The position numbers and the translations under genes are program-made. From assembly GCA_963627915.1 (NCBI GenBank), contig CAVGCY010000022.1:1-28774 (forward strand): a stretch of 28,774 nt of DNA, in the 5' to 3' direction. The notes under the pieces were generated by a model. It was not told the origin of the DNA. It ran no database searches and saw only the letters and a list, made by a program, of their open reading frames with translations. Below, piece after piece: positions 14,310-22,692 of this stretch (position 1 is its first letter; the number at the start of each line of letters is the position of its first letter). Origin of the DNA: CALACW01 sp963627915 (lineage in GTDB: Bacteria; Bacillota; Clostridia; Oscillospirales; Acutalibacteraceae).

Positions 14310-14622
14310 AATTGAATACATCCTATAAAGACTGTGACGGGAAGAGTAGTATATACAAACGATTCAAAGAGAGCCGGCGGCGCTGGAAAGCCGGCAGTCC
14401 GGTATATATGAAGAACGTCCCCGAGTTTCTGTCCGAACGGTTTTATTTCTATCCAATTAGGCGCAGACGTGCAAGGAGCGTTAATCCTTACGTTATCGGA
14501 TTATTTATATATTTAATAACCCCGTAACGGCAGAGCGGGCGCAAAAACGCGTCACGGTGGGTGGTACCGCGGAGATTATGCTTCGTCCCATAATTCTTAT
14601 GAATTATCGGGCGGAGCTTTTT
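14310..14622 (+). promoter_or_regulatory. T-box riboswitch leader, Asn (and possibly Glu) specifier
   Basis: A T-box leader that senses uncharged tRNA. Stem I is seen from about 14325 (GACGGGAAGAGTAGTATA) to 14430. It carries the AGAGAGCCGG and GCTGGAAAGCCGG distal elements and, on the 3' side, the specifier region AAGAACGTCC. GAAC at 14413-14416 contains AAC (Asn, 14414-14416) and GAA (Glu, 14413-14415) overlapping by two bases. The conserved GGTGGTACCGCGG lies at 14560-14572, with T at 14565 as the base facing the tRNA discriminator. A terminator follows. Asn fits the operon, which makes Asn-tRNA from Asp-tRNA. The specifier register is read by eye. Confidence 0.85.
14580..14622 (+). terminator. 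T-box leader terminator
   Basis: A 17-bp stem (14580-14596 with 14601-14617, two G-T pairs and one C-C mismatch), TTAT loop, then TTTTTATTTT. It overlaps the competing antiterminator partner near the T-box sequence and lies 32 bases before the coding start. Confidence 0.85.
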
Positions 14623-14653
14623 ATTTTCCCGAAATAAGACAGGAGGAATTGTT

Positions 14654-16738
14654 TTGAGAAGAACAATATACTGCGGCCTCGTCCGCGAAAGCCATATCGG
14701 TCAGCGGATTACGGTCACGGGCTGGATGCTGACAAAGCGTGATATGGGCGGCGTTATTTTCCTTGATTTGAGAGACAGAGAGGGCGTATTGCAGGTAGTA
14801 TGCAACGCTCAGAATTTATCCGGCGAGGATTTTTCCGTCGCCGAGGGACTTCGCAGTCAGTCTGTAGTACTGTGCGAGGGAGTCGTCAGACTGCGCGACG
14901 AGGAAACAATAAACGAAAAAATTGTAACGGGCACAGTCGAGCTTATGGCTGACAAAATCGAGCTTATATCGACGAGCGAAACGCTCCCGTTTTCGCTTGA
15001 CGACGACGCGCAGATAAGAGAGGATTTGAGGCTTAAATACAGATTCCTCGACCTGCGCCGCCCGGTTATGATTAATAATCTTAAGATAAGACACAAGATT
15101 CAGAAGGTAACGGAGGATTATCTTGACAGGGAAGGATTTCTCTGCGTTGAAACTCCCATGCTTATGAAATCGACGCCCGAGGGCGCGAGAGATTATATAG
15201 TTCCGAGCAGAGTTCATCCCGGCACGTTCTACGCGCTCCCCCAGTCGCCCCAGATATTCAAGCAGATTCTCATGGTCGGCGGTATAGATAAATATTATCA
15301 GGTCGCCAGATGCTTCAGAGACGAGGATTTGAGAGCCGACAGACAGCCTGAGTTTACGCAGGTCGACATGGAGATGTCGTTCGTAGAACAGGAGGATGTT
15401 CTCGTTCATCTTGAAAAATTATTCAAGCATATATTCAAAGAGGTAAAGGGCGTTGAATATACCGAAACGTTCCCGCGTCTTACATGGACGGAATGCATGG
15501 ACGTATACGGAAGCGACAAGCCCGATTTGAGATTCGGTCTGCCGATAGTCGATATTACGGATATTGCGAAAACGTGCAGCTTTTCGGTATTCAGAAAGGC
15601 AGCCGACAACGGCGGAGTCGTCAGAGCGATCAATGTAAAAGGCGGAGCTGAATTTACCCGTACCGTAATAGAAAATCTGACCGAAAAAGCGACCTCCTAC
15701 GGCGCGAAGGGCATGGCGTGGATTGCGATAAGACCCGACGGCGAGATTTATTCGCTTCTTACAAAATTCTTTGCAAAAGAGGATATCGACGCTATTGTAA
15801 AAGCCGTTAACGCTCAGCCCGGCGACTTCATCCTTTTCTGCGCAGACAAGCTCTCAACCGTAAGGCGCGTTCTCGGCAATTTAAGACTTGACGTTGCCGA
15901 CATTCAGCATTTAAAAAATAAAGACGATTATAAATTTATGATAGTCACCGACTTCCCGCAGTTCGAGTGGAGCGACGAGGAAAACAGATTTATGGCGACG
16001 CATCACCCGTTTACAATGCCTTATGAAGAGGACGTTCAATATCTTCTCACCGACCCCGGCAGAGTCAGGGCGCAGGCGTACGACGTTGTTTTAAACGGTA
16101 TCGAATTGGGAAGCGGCAGCGTCAGAATCCATAAGCCCGACGTACAGACGAAGATGTTCGAGGCTCTCGGCTTTACCGACGAACAGATTGAGGATCGTTT
16201 CGGATTTATGGTCAACGCGTTTAAATACGGAACTCCGCCTCATGCGGGTTTCGCATTCGGTCTTGACAGATTCGTAATGCTTATGGTGGGCGCGGATTCG
16301 TTAAGAGACGTTATAGCGTTTCCGAAAACAAAAGACGCGTCATGTCCGCTTACCGGCGCACCCGACTATGTAGACCCCGCGCAGCTTGAGGTGCTTAATT
16401 TAGGCATGGCGTTTGAAAAGCATGAGGACGGCGAAAAGGCGGAAAAGAAAAAGAAATCCGTCGAAATAGACGTTGAAGCCGTTGCGAATCTTGCAAGGCT
16501 TTCTCTTTCCGAGAGCGAAAAGAAGAGCATGAAGAAGGAGCTTGCTTCAATAATAGATTTTGCCGACACTCTTTCGGAACTCGACACGTCCGGCGTCGGC
16601 ATAACGGCGCATGTCGTTGACATGAGCGATGTTTTCAGACCCGACGAGGTTACGAATAAGCCCGACAGAGACGAGCTTCTTGCAAACGCCCCCGCAAAAG
16701 AGGACGGATGCGTGTTCGTTCCGCAGGTAGTGGAGTAA
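14654..16738 (+). CDS. aspS-gatC: Aspartyl-tRNA synthetase fused to GatC
   Basis: 694 residues. Residues 1-585 are a complete bacterial AspRS: anticodon-binding OB fold (GWMLTKRDMGGVIFLDLRD), TPEGARDYIVPSR, motif 2 CFRDEDLRADRQPEFTQ at 220-236, the bacterial insertion domain, and motif 3 AGFAFGLDRF at 531-540. After a charged linker (586-604, HEDGEKAEKKKK) comes a whole GatC (605-694): VANLARLSLSE, LDTSGVG, FRPDEV and a C-terminal NAPAKEDGCVFVPQVVE. So the synthetase that would mischarge tRNA-Asn with Asp is joined to a subunit of the enzyme that amidates it. Position 31 is Met, where Pseudomonas non-discriminating AspRS has His and E. coli has Leu. Start is TTG, 7 bases after AGGAGG. gatA follows 12 bases downstream. 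Confidence 0.95.
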   Translation: MRRTIYCGLVRESHIGQRITVTGWMLTKRDMGGVIFLDLRDREGVLQVVCNAQNLSGEDFSVAEGLRSQSVVLCEGVVRLRDEETINEKIVTGTVELMADKIELISTSETLPFSLDDDAQIREDLRLKYRFLDLRRPVMINNLKIRHKIQKVTEDYLDREGFLCVETPMLMKSTPEGARDYIVPSRVHPGTFYALPQSPQIFKQILMVGGIDKYYQVARCFRDEDLRADRQPEFTQVDMEMSFVEQEDVLVHLEKLFKHIFKEVKGVEYTETFPRLTWTECMDVYGSDKPDLRFGLPIVDITDIAKTCSFSVFRKAADNGGVVRAINVKGGAEFTRTVIENLTEKATSYGAKGMAWIAIRPDGEIYSLLTKFFAKEDIDAIVKAVNAQPGDFILFCADKLSTVRRVLGNLRLDVADIQHLKNKDDYKFMIVTDFPQFEWSDEENRFMATHHPFTMPYEEDVQYLLTDPGRVRAQAYDVVLNGIELGSGSVRIHKPDVQTKMFEALGFTDEQIEDRFGFMVNAFKYGTPPHAGFAFGLDRFVMLMVGADSLRDVIAFPKTKDASCPLTGAPDYVDPAQLEVLNLGMAFEKHEDGEKAEKKKKSVEIDVEAVANLARLSLSESEKKSMKKELASIIDFADTLSELDTSGVGITAHVVDMSDVFRPDEVTNKPDRDELLANAPAKEDGCVFVPQVVE

Positions 16739-16750
16739 GGAGGCGCGACG

Positions 16751-18202
16751 ATGGATATACGAAAATTAACGGTTGAACAGTTAAGCGGCAAGCTTAAAAA
16801 CAAAGAGATATCCTCACTTGAACTTACAAAGGAATATCTTGAATACGCAAAAACTTCCGATGAAAAAATAGGCGCGTATCTGCGTTTTTGCGAGGAAACG
16901 GCGATTGACGGCGCGAAAAAAGCGGATGAAAAAATCGCCCGCTCGGAGTCGTCCGCCCTTACGGGAATCCCGTACGGACTTAAGGATAACATATGCACAA
17001 AGGGCGAGATTACATCCTGCGCTTCAAAAATGCTTGAAAATTTCGTTCCGCCTTATAACGCGTTCGTTTATGACAAGCTGAACGCAGAGGGCGCGGTAAT
17101 GCTCGGCAAAACGAACATGGATGAATTTGCTATGGGTTCTACGAATGAAAATTCGGCATTTAAGCCCGTTCATAATCCGAGAGATTTATCCCGCGTACCC
17201 GGTGGAAGCTCGGGCGGCTCGGCGGCTGCGGTCGCGGCGAACGAAGCTCCCTTCGCGCTCGGCTCGGACACCGGCGGTTCGATTCGTCAGCCCGCGGCGT
17301 TCTGCGGAGTAGTCGGAATGAAGCCTACATACGGCGCTGTTTCGAGAAACGGACTTGTTGCGTTCGCTTCGTCGCTTGACCAGATAGGACCGCTCACAAA
17401 AACCGTTAAGGACTCCGCGATAGTTCTCGGCGCGATTGCGGGACATGATAAACTTGACTCCACATCCGTAGACAGAGAGCCGGGCAATCTTTGCGAGGAT
17501 ATCGGCAAGGATGTAAAGGGTATGAAAATCGCCCTGCCGAAAGAGTATTTCGGAGACGGAATCGGAGACGACGTAAAAACCGCCGTTTTAAACGCGGCTA
17601 AAATATACGAAAAATTGGGAGCTGTCATTGAGGAGGTTACGATTCCGACAATGAAATACGCGCTTCCCGCATATTATGTTATTTCCTCAGCCGAGGCTTC
17701 GTCCAATCTTTCGAGATTTGACGGCGTGCGCTACGGCTACAGATCGAAAAACTACGAGAATATTACGGAGCTTTACAAAAATACGAGAAGCGAGGGCTTC
17801 GGCGGCGAGGTAAAAAGACGTATAATGCTCGGCTGCTTCGCTTTAAGCTCGGGCTATTATGACGCTTATTACAAAAAAGCGCTGCAGGTCAGAACGCTTA
17901 TAATGCGCGGATTTAACGATATATTAAAGGACTGCGCATGCATAATTTCCCCCGTCGCTCCGACCGCCGCATATAAATTAAACGAAAAAACAAGCGATCC
18001 GCTTGAAATGTACATGGGCGATATCTACACCGTTCCGGTAAACATAGCCGGTATTCCCGCGCTGTCAATGCCGTGCGGAGAGGACAGAGACGGTATGCCG
18101 GTAGGCATGCAGCTGCTCGGAAAGGCGTTTGACGAAAAAACGCTGTACAGATTGGGCTATGCGTTCGAGCGCGAAACCGGCGCGTATCATCTTAATAAAT
18201 AA
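16751..18202 (+). CDS. gatA: Asp-tRNA(Asn)/Glu-tRNA(Gln) amidotransferase subunit A
   Basis: 483 residues, the full family length. It is the amidase-signature glutaminase that releases ammonia for GatB. The catalytic triad is visible: Lys78 in YGLKDNI, the cis-Ser 153 in PGGSSGGSAA and the nucleophile Ser177 in DTGGSIRQPA. GAVMLGKTNMDEFAMGS and the C-terminal GMQLLGKAFDE are also typical. It begins 12 bases after the aspS-gatC stop, with AAGGAGG spanning the junction, and is followed 22 bases later by gatB. No separate gatC exists nearby, since that subunit is carried on AspRS. Confidence 0.97.
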   Translation: MDIRKLTVEQLSGKLKNKEISSLELTKEYLEYAKTSDEKIGAYLRFCEETAIDGAKKADEKIARSESSALTGIPYGLKDNICTKGEITSCASKMLENFVPPYNAFVYDKLNAEGAVMLGKTNMDEFAMGSTNENSAFKPVHNPRDLSRVPGGSSGGSAAAVAANEAPFALGSDTGGSIRQPAAFCGVVGMKPTYGAVSRNGLVAFASSLDQIGPLTKTVKDSAIVLGAIAGHDKLDSTSVDREPGNLCEDIGKDVKGMKIALPKEYFGDGIGDDVKTAVLNAAKIYEKLGAVIEEVTIPTMKYALPAYYVISSAEASSNLSRFDGVRYGYRSKNYENITELYKNTRSEGFGGEVKRRIMLGCFALSSGYYDAYYKKALQVRTLIMRGFNDILKDCACIISPVAPTAAYKLNEKTSDPLEMYMGDIYTVPVNIAGIPALSMPCGEDRDGMPVGMQLLGKAFDEKTLYRLGYAFERETGAYHLNK

Positions 18203-18224
18203 CGGACGAAGGGAGAGAGTTTAA

Positions 18225-19658
18225 ATGAATTATTATAAAGGTTACGAAATGGTTATAGGACTCGAGGTTCACTGTGAGTTAAAGACCGAAACCAAAATAT
18301 TCTGCGGCTGTCCCACTTCGTTCGGCGCAGAACCGAATACGCAGTGCTGTCCCGTATGCATGGGCATGCCCGGTACGCTTCCCGTTCTCAACGGCAAAGT
18401 CGTCGACTATGCGATAAAGGCGGGCGTCGCAACAAACTGTACGATTGCAAAATATTCGAAGCAGGACAGAAAAAACTATTTTTATCCCGATCTTCCGAAG
18501 GCTTATCAGATTTCACAGTACGATCTGCCCCTGTGCGAGCACGGTTATCTTGAAATAGAGGGCGAAAGCGGAGCTAAAAGGATAGGCATTACGAGGATTC
18601 ATATAGAGGAGGACGCCGGCAAGCTTGTACACGTCCCCGGCAAGGGTACGCTTATCGACTGCAACCGCTGCGGCGTTCCTCTTATCGAAATAGTTTCCGA
18701 GCCCGATATCAGAAGCGCCGAGGAAGCCGTCGCTTATATGAAAAAGCTCCGCGCTATAATTCTTTATACGGGCATTTCCGACTGTAAAATGCAGGAGGGC
18801 TCGTTAAGATGCGACGTCAATCTTTCTGTCAGGAAAAAAGGAGCGGAGAAATTCGGCACGAGAACCGAAATGAAGAACCTGAACTCGTTTACGTTTATTC
18901 AGAAAGCGATAGAATATGAATACAAGCGTCAGGTCGATGAGATTGAAGCGGGCGGAACGATAGTTCAGGAAACGCGCCGTTACGACCAGGCAAGCGGAAA
19001 GACGTTTACCATGAGAACAAAAGAGGACGCAAACGACTACCGTTATTTTCCCGACCCCGACCTTGTGCCGATTATAACATCGGATGAAAAATTAAAGAAT
19101 CTCACCGATTCGATTCCCGAACTTCCCGACGCAAGAAAAAAATTATACGTCGAAAAATATTCTCTTACGCCGTATGACGCGGAGCTTATAATTAACGAAA
19201 AGGAGATTGCGGATTATTTTGAAAAAGCGGCAAAGCTTACAAAGTATCACAAAATTCTTGCAAATCTTATAATTTCGGACGTCATGAAGCTTCTCGACTC
19301 GGATTCGTGCGATATTAAAATTTCATCTGAGCATATTGCTTCGATTGCCGAAATGCTCGGAGCCTCGGAGATAAATTCATCCGTCGGCAAAAAGGTTATA
19401 AAGGCTCTCTGGGAGAACGATACCGACCCCGTCGAATACGTTAAGGATAACGATTTGAATCAGATAAACGACAGGGATACTCTTTTAAAAGCCGTTCTTG
19501 AAGCAATCGAGGCAAATCCGAAATCCGTTTCGGATTACAAGAAAGGAAAAACGGCCGCCGCCAAGGCGATAATGGGTCAGGTCATGGCGAAAACTCAGGG
19601 CAGGGGCAACCCCGTTCTTATCGGCGAAATACTTGACGGGGAGCTTAAAAAGCTTTAA
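18225..19658 (+). CDS. gatB: Asp-tRNA(Asn)/Glu-tRNA(Gln) amidotransferase subunit B
   Basis: 477 residues. It is the kinase/amidotransferase subunit that phosphorylates the mischarged aminoacyl group and replaces it with an amide. The N-terminal cradle shows GLEVHCELKTETKIFCGC and CCPVCMGMPGTLPVLN, whose Cys form the zinc site of some GatB proteins. RKNYFYPDLPKAYQISQYD and the IEEDAGK segment are the active-site region. The C-terminal helical and YqeY-like domains (KTAAAKAIMGQVM then GRGNPVLIGEIL) bind the tRNA. Ribosome site GGGAGAG lies 9 bases upstream. It overlaps the next gene by one base (TAATG). Confidence 0.97.
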   Translation: MNYYKGYEMVIGLEVHCELKTETKIFCGCPTSFGAEPNTQCCPVCMGMPGTLPVLNGKVVDYAIKAGVATNCTIAKYSKQDRKNYFYPDLPKAYQISQYDLPLCEHGYLEIEGESGAKRIGITRIHIEEDAGKLVHVPGKGTLIDCNRCGVPLIEIVSEPDIRSAEEAVAYMKKLRAIILYTGISDCKMQEGSLRCDVNLSVRKKGAEKFGTRTEMKNLNSFTFIQKAIEYEYKRQVDEIEAGGTIVQETRRYDQASGKTFTMRTKEDANDYRYFPDPDLVPIITSDEKLKNLTDSIPELPDARKKLYVEKYSLTPYDAELIINEKEIADYFEKAAKLTKYHKILANLIISDVMKLLDSDSCDIKISSEHIASIAEMLGASEINSSVGKKVIKALWENDTDPVEYVKDNDLNQINDRDTLLKAVLEAIEANPKSVSDYKKGKTAAAKAIMGQVMAKTQGRGNPVLIGEILDGELKKL

Positions 19659-20224
19659 TGACGTTTATTGAATTTATAAAATCCGATATATTCGTACGTA
19701 TCGTCGGATTTGCCGGAGTCATTCTTACGTTTGCCGCGTTTCAAAGCAATAAACATAAAAATATTGTAATTATCAAGCTCATATCGGAATTTATTTTCGG
19801 CATACAGTATCTGCTCGTCGGCGCATATACGGGATGCGTTCTCAATATCCTCGGCTCACTCAGGAATTTCACATATTTAAAGCTTGACGAAAAGGGCAGA
19901 AGCACGCGTATCGCAATGCTTGTATTTATGGCTGTGTTTACGGTTTCGGCAATCCTTACATGGGACGGATGGCTGTCAATTTTTCCGCTTGTCGGAAAAC
20001 TGTTCTCGACCGCCGCATATTCGATGAAAAATCCGAGGAAAATAAGATTTTTAAACGTCCCGACGGCGATAATGTGGGTCGTATACAACATTACGTTTAA
20101 TATGTGGGAGGCTCTGTTCGCCGACTCGATGAGTCTTGTATCCGTAGCAATCGCAATATACAGATTCGATTTAAAGCCCGTTCTTGCGCAAAGGAGAAAA
20201 AAAGCGAAGAACTCTGCTTCTTGA
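19658..20224 (+). CDS. YgjV-like inner-membrane protein
   Basis: 188 residues with about five hydrophobic segments (roughly 12-30, 38-56, 83-100, 104-118 and 137-165) and a basic C-terminus. Segments such as GFAGVILTFAAFQSNKHK and WLSIFPLVGKLFSTAAYSM resemble the YgjV family of bacterial membrane proteins, whose function is not known. Its ATG overlaps the gatB stop by one base with no strong ribosome site of its own, so it is translated by coupling and falls under T-box control. Why a membrane protein sits in a tRNA-amidation operon is unclear. Its stop overlaps the -35 box of the fba promoter. Confidence 0.75.
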   Translation: MTFIEFIKSDIFVRIVGFAGVILTFAAFQSNKHKNIVIIKLISEFIFGIQYLLVGAYTGCVLNILGSLRNFTYLKLDEKGRSTRIAMLVFMAVFTVSAILTWDGWLSIFPLVGKLFSTAAYSMKNPRKIRFLNVPTAIMWVVYNITFNMWEALFADSMSLVSVAIAIYRFDLKPVLAQRRKKAKNSAS

Positions 20225-20249
20225 CAAAATAATACATGACGTATATAAT
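20221..20249 (+). promoter_or_regulatory. Promoter of fba
   Basis: TTGACA at 20221-20226, 17 bases, then TATAAT at 20244-20249, a perfect consensus. The -35 box overlaps the stop codon of the YgjV-like gene. No terminator separates the two units, so some read-through is likely. Confidence 0.85.
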
Positions 20250-20288
20250 GTTAATCGTAGAAATTTTTAAAATTTAGGAGTGTTAAAT

Positions 20289-21224
20289 ATGCCACTTGTA
20301 ACAACAACGGAAATGTTTAAAAAAGCATACGAGGGCGGTTACGCCGTCGGCGCTTTTAATGTTAATAACATGGAGATAGTTCAGGGTATCACCGAGGCTG
20401 CCGCAGAGCTTAAAGCTCCCCTTATTCTTCAGGTTTCCGCAGGCGCAAGAAAGTATGCAAACCATACATATCTTACGAAACTTGTTGAGGCCGCAGTTAT
20501 TGAAACCGGACTTCCCATCGCTCTCCACCTTGACCACGGCGCGGATTTTGATATCTGCAAGAGCTGCATCGACGGCGGTTTTACATCCGTTATGATTGAC
20601 GGCTCTCATCATCCCTATGAGGAGAACGTTGCTCTTACCGCTAAGGTCGTTGAGTACGCTCACGCTCACGGAGTTGTCGTTGAAGGCGAACTCGGTCAGC
20701 TTGCCGGCGTCGAGGACGACGTTAACGTGTCCGACGAGAACGCATGCTACACAAGACCCGAAGAGGTGCAGGATTTCGTAGAGAGAACCGGCGTTGACTC
20801 GCTTGCCATCGCTATCGGAACTTCTCACGGCGCATATAAATTCAAACCCGGACAGGACCCCAAGCTCCGTCTTGATATCCTTGAAGAAGTCGGCAAAAGA
20901 CTTCCCGGCTTCCCCATCGTTCTTCACGGCGCTTCATCCGTTCCCCAGGAGTTCGTTAAGGAAATTAATTCCTACGGCGGAAATATGCCCAATGCTATCG
21001 GTATTCCCGAGTCAGAGCTTGCGAAGGCGGCGAAAATGGCTGTCTGCAAAATCAACATTGACTCGGATCTCCGCCTTGCAATGACCGCCTCCATCCGTAA
21101 GTACTTCGCCGAGCATCCCGATCATTTCGATCCCCGTCAGTATCTTGCCCCTGCCAGAACGGCAATTAAGGACATGGTAGAGCATAAGATTAACGATGTT
21201 CTCGGCTGCGCGGGCAAGGCGTAA
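20289..21224 (+). CDS. fba: Class II fructose-1,6-bisphosphate aldolase
   Basis: 311 residues. It cleaves fructose bisphosphate to dihydroxyacetone phosphate and glyceraldehyde 3-phosphate in glycolysis, using zinc. Visible: IALHLDHGAD with the catalytic Asp82 and zinc ligand His83, MIDGSHHPYEEN, VEGELGQLAG with the acidic ligand near 134, AIGTSHGAYKF with His180, and VLHGASSVP with His213. I chose ATG 20289; the in-frame GTG at 20280 lies within the TAGGAG ribosome site and cannot be the start. Codon choice is more uniform than in neighbouring genes, as expected for an abundant enzyme. It has its own strong promoter and terminator. Confidence 0.97.
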   Translation: MPLVTTTEMFKKAYEGGYAVGAFNVNNMEIVQGITEAAAELKAPLILQVSAGARKYANHTYLTKLVEAAVIETGLPIALHLDHGADFDICKSCIDGGFTSVMIDGSHHPYEENVALTAKVVEYAHAHGVVVEGELGQLAGVEDDVNVSDENACYTRPEEVQDFVERTGVDSLAIAIGTSHGAYKFKPGQDPKLRLDILEEVGKRLPGFPIVLHGASSVPQEFVKEINSYGGNMPNAIGIPESELAKAAKMAVCKINIDSDLRLAMTASIRKYFAEHPDHFDPRQYLAPARTAIKDMVEHKINDVLGCAGKA

Positions 21225-21355
21225 GAAACATTGCTTTCGGCGCACGACGAATTTTATTGTCATGCCGTATCCCGCGTACGGCTTCGCCGGTAAAAATTCT
21301 TCCCGCGTCCGAAATTATCCGATTCACTCGGTTTGATATAAATTGAATCAGCAAA

Positions 21356-21390
21356 ACAGAGCCGGCATAAATAACCGGCTCTGTATTTTT
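21356..21390. terminator. Bidirectional terminator between fba and methyltransferase
   Basis: ACAGAGCCGG pairs perfectly (10 bp) with CCGGCTCTGT around a 9-base loop. ATTTTT follows on the plus strand and TTTT on the minus strand. It can therefore end both the fba and the converging methyltransferase transcripts. Between fba and this site, 21225-21355 holds only minor inverted repeats. Confidence 0.85.
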
Positions 21391-21434
21391 AATATATCAA
21401 ATTTAAATAATGCGTTTGATTTTTTTAATTTATA

Positions 21435-22181
21435 TTAAAGCTCGCCCGTATATGCGACAGTTTCGTTCGGAATCGAAATGAATCCGTCCTTTGAGAACGT
21501 ATCGAAAATTTCATTTAAACCTCTTAAATATCCGCCGTAATTTTCATCGTTCTCTTTTAATGAGTATGACGAGGACAGCGCACGGTTTATATACCCCTGC
21601 CTGTCGTATATCAATGTATTATCCGTACGAAAAACAACTCCGTTTTTCGAGAAGAAAGACAGACATTTTTCGCCGCTTATTCCGTTTGAAAAACCGCAAA
21701 AATCAGGAGAATATTTATAATTCAATTCTGCAAGAGCCTTTGTACACCCGGCGGATTCGACATTTGAATTATAAACGATAATAACCCTTCCGCCGGGCTT
21801 AAGAACGCGTCTGCATTCCTTTCCGAACGCTTCGTGATTAAACCAGTGAAAGGCCTGCGCCGCGCTGATACAGTCAACCGAATTTTCCGGCAGATTCATA
21901 TTTTCGTCACTGCCTTCGACAGAGGTAAAATTACAGTTTCCGTTCATCTCTTCCTCGGCTTTTCTTCGCATGTCCGCGTTAGGTTCGACCGCAAATACGC
22001 GATAGGCGCAGTCAATCAGCTGCCGTGCAAAAATTCCCGTACCTGAACCGACATCGGCAAATACGCTCCCTGCGGGTATTTTTAAATCATTTTTAATATA
22101 ATCAAAAAGCTTTTCGGCATATTTCGGTCTTGCCTTTGCGTATATTTCCCCCCTGCCGTCAAAACGGTTTGTATAATCCAT
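21435..22181 (-). CDS. SAM-dependent class I methyltransferase
   Basis: 248 residues. The Rossmann-type motif I VFADVGSGTGIFARQL (40-55), the acidic end of strand two in FAVEPNADM (64-71), and SVDCISAAQAFHWFNHEAFG with RRVLKPGGRVIIVYNS place it in the methyltransferase 11/25 group. Those proteins are often annotated as UbiE/trans-aconitate-like; the substrate is not predictable. I start at ATG 22181 because AAGGA lies 8 bases upstream. A longer frame reaching 22313 would run into the 3' end of the tmRNA gene and is not coding. It converges with fba. Confidence 0.85.
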   Translation of the reverse strand: MDYTNRFDGRGEIYAKARPKYAEKLFDYIKNDLKIPAGSVFADVGSGTGIFARQLIDCAYRVFAVEPNADMRRKAEEEMNGNCNFTSVEGSDENMNLPENSVDCISAAQAFHWFNHEAFGKECRRVLKPGGRVIIVYNSNVESAGCTKALAELNYKYSPDFCGFSNGISGEKCLSFFSKNGVVFRTDNTLIYDRQGYINRALSSSYSLKENDENYGGYLRGLNEIFDTFSKDGFISIPNETVAYTGEL

Positions 22182-22271
22182 ATTGTACATCCTTTTTTGA
22201 TTTAAAAATATTTCAGTGAGTTGAAATGTGAAGAAATTAATCGGCAAACCTTTAACAAGATTTACCGATTC

Positions 22272-22626
22272 TGGTGGAGATGAGGGGAGTCGAACCCCTG
22301 TCCGAAAACCCATCCTCCCGGCTTTCTACGAGCGTAGCCGATATATTGTTTTCTCCCCTTGCGCGAGCCTGTCGGCAGGCTTACGTTCGGGCAGTTTCGT
22401 TATGCATGACAGATTACGAAACGCTGTGTCTGTTCACGTTCACCGCTAAATGACGCTCCCGTCCGAGCCGCGGTACTCCCGGGGGGAACGGCGGCCGCAA
22501 TTAAGCGGCAGCTAAAACTGTGTTATTATTGTCGTTTATTATTTAAACGTTGTGGATTTTAAAGAGAGCCCACTTCTCTGCCCGCTTACCGAAACTCCGG
22601 ATCCCCGTCGAAATCCTTTCATCCCC
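22272..22626 (-). ncRNA. ssrA: tmRNA (transfer-messenger RNA)
   Basis: 355 bases on the minus strand. The tRNA-like ends pair as GGGGATG (from 22626) with CATCTCC, followed by A and an encoded CCA ending at 22272. The T arm AGGGGTTCGACTCCCCT and the 5' GGATTTCGACGGGG segment are canonical. The tag frame at 22539-22501 reads ATA AAC GAC AAT AAT AAC ACA GTT TTA GCT GCC GCT TAA, so the tag is probably (I)NDNNNTVLAAA. tmRNA with SmpB frees stalled ribosomes and marks the broken product for proteolysis. It lies 66 bases downstream of smpB, on the same strand. Confidence 0.95.
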
Positions 22627-22692
22627 GTATTTCCGGCGCACAGTCAACGCCGACAATGTATTAATATTATTTACACACAGAATAAATAATAA

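Noticed and set aside
20280..20288. Upstream GTG start for fba
   Set aside because: The GTG is the last base of the TAGGAG ribosome site plus TG; the ATG at 20289 has correct spacing and gives the family's usual MPLV start.
22182..22313. N-terminal extension of the methyltransferase
   Set aside because: The extension is translated from the 3' end of tmRNA and has no ribosome site; AAGGA fits ATG 22181.
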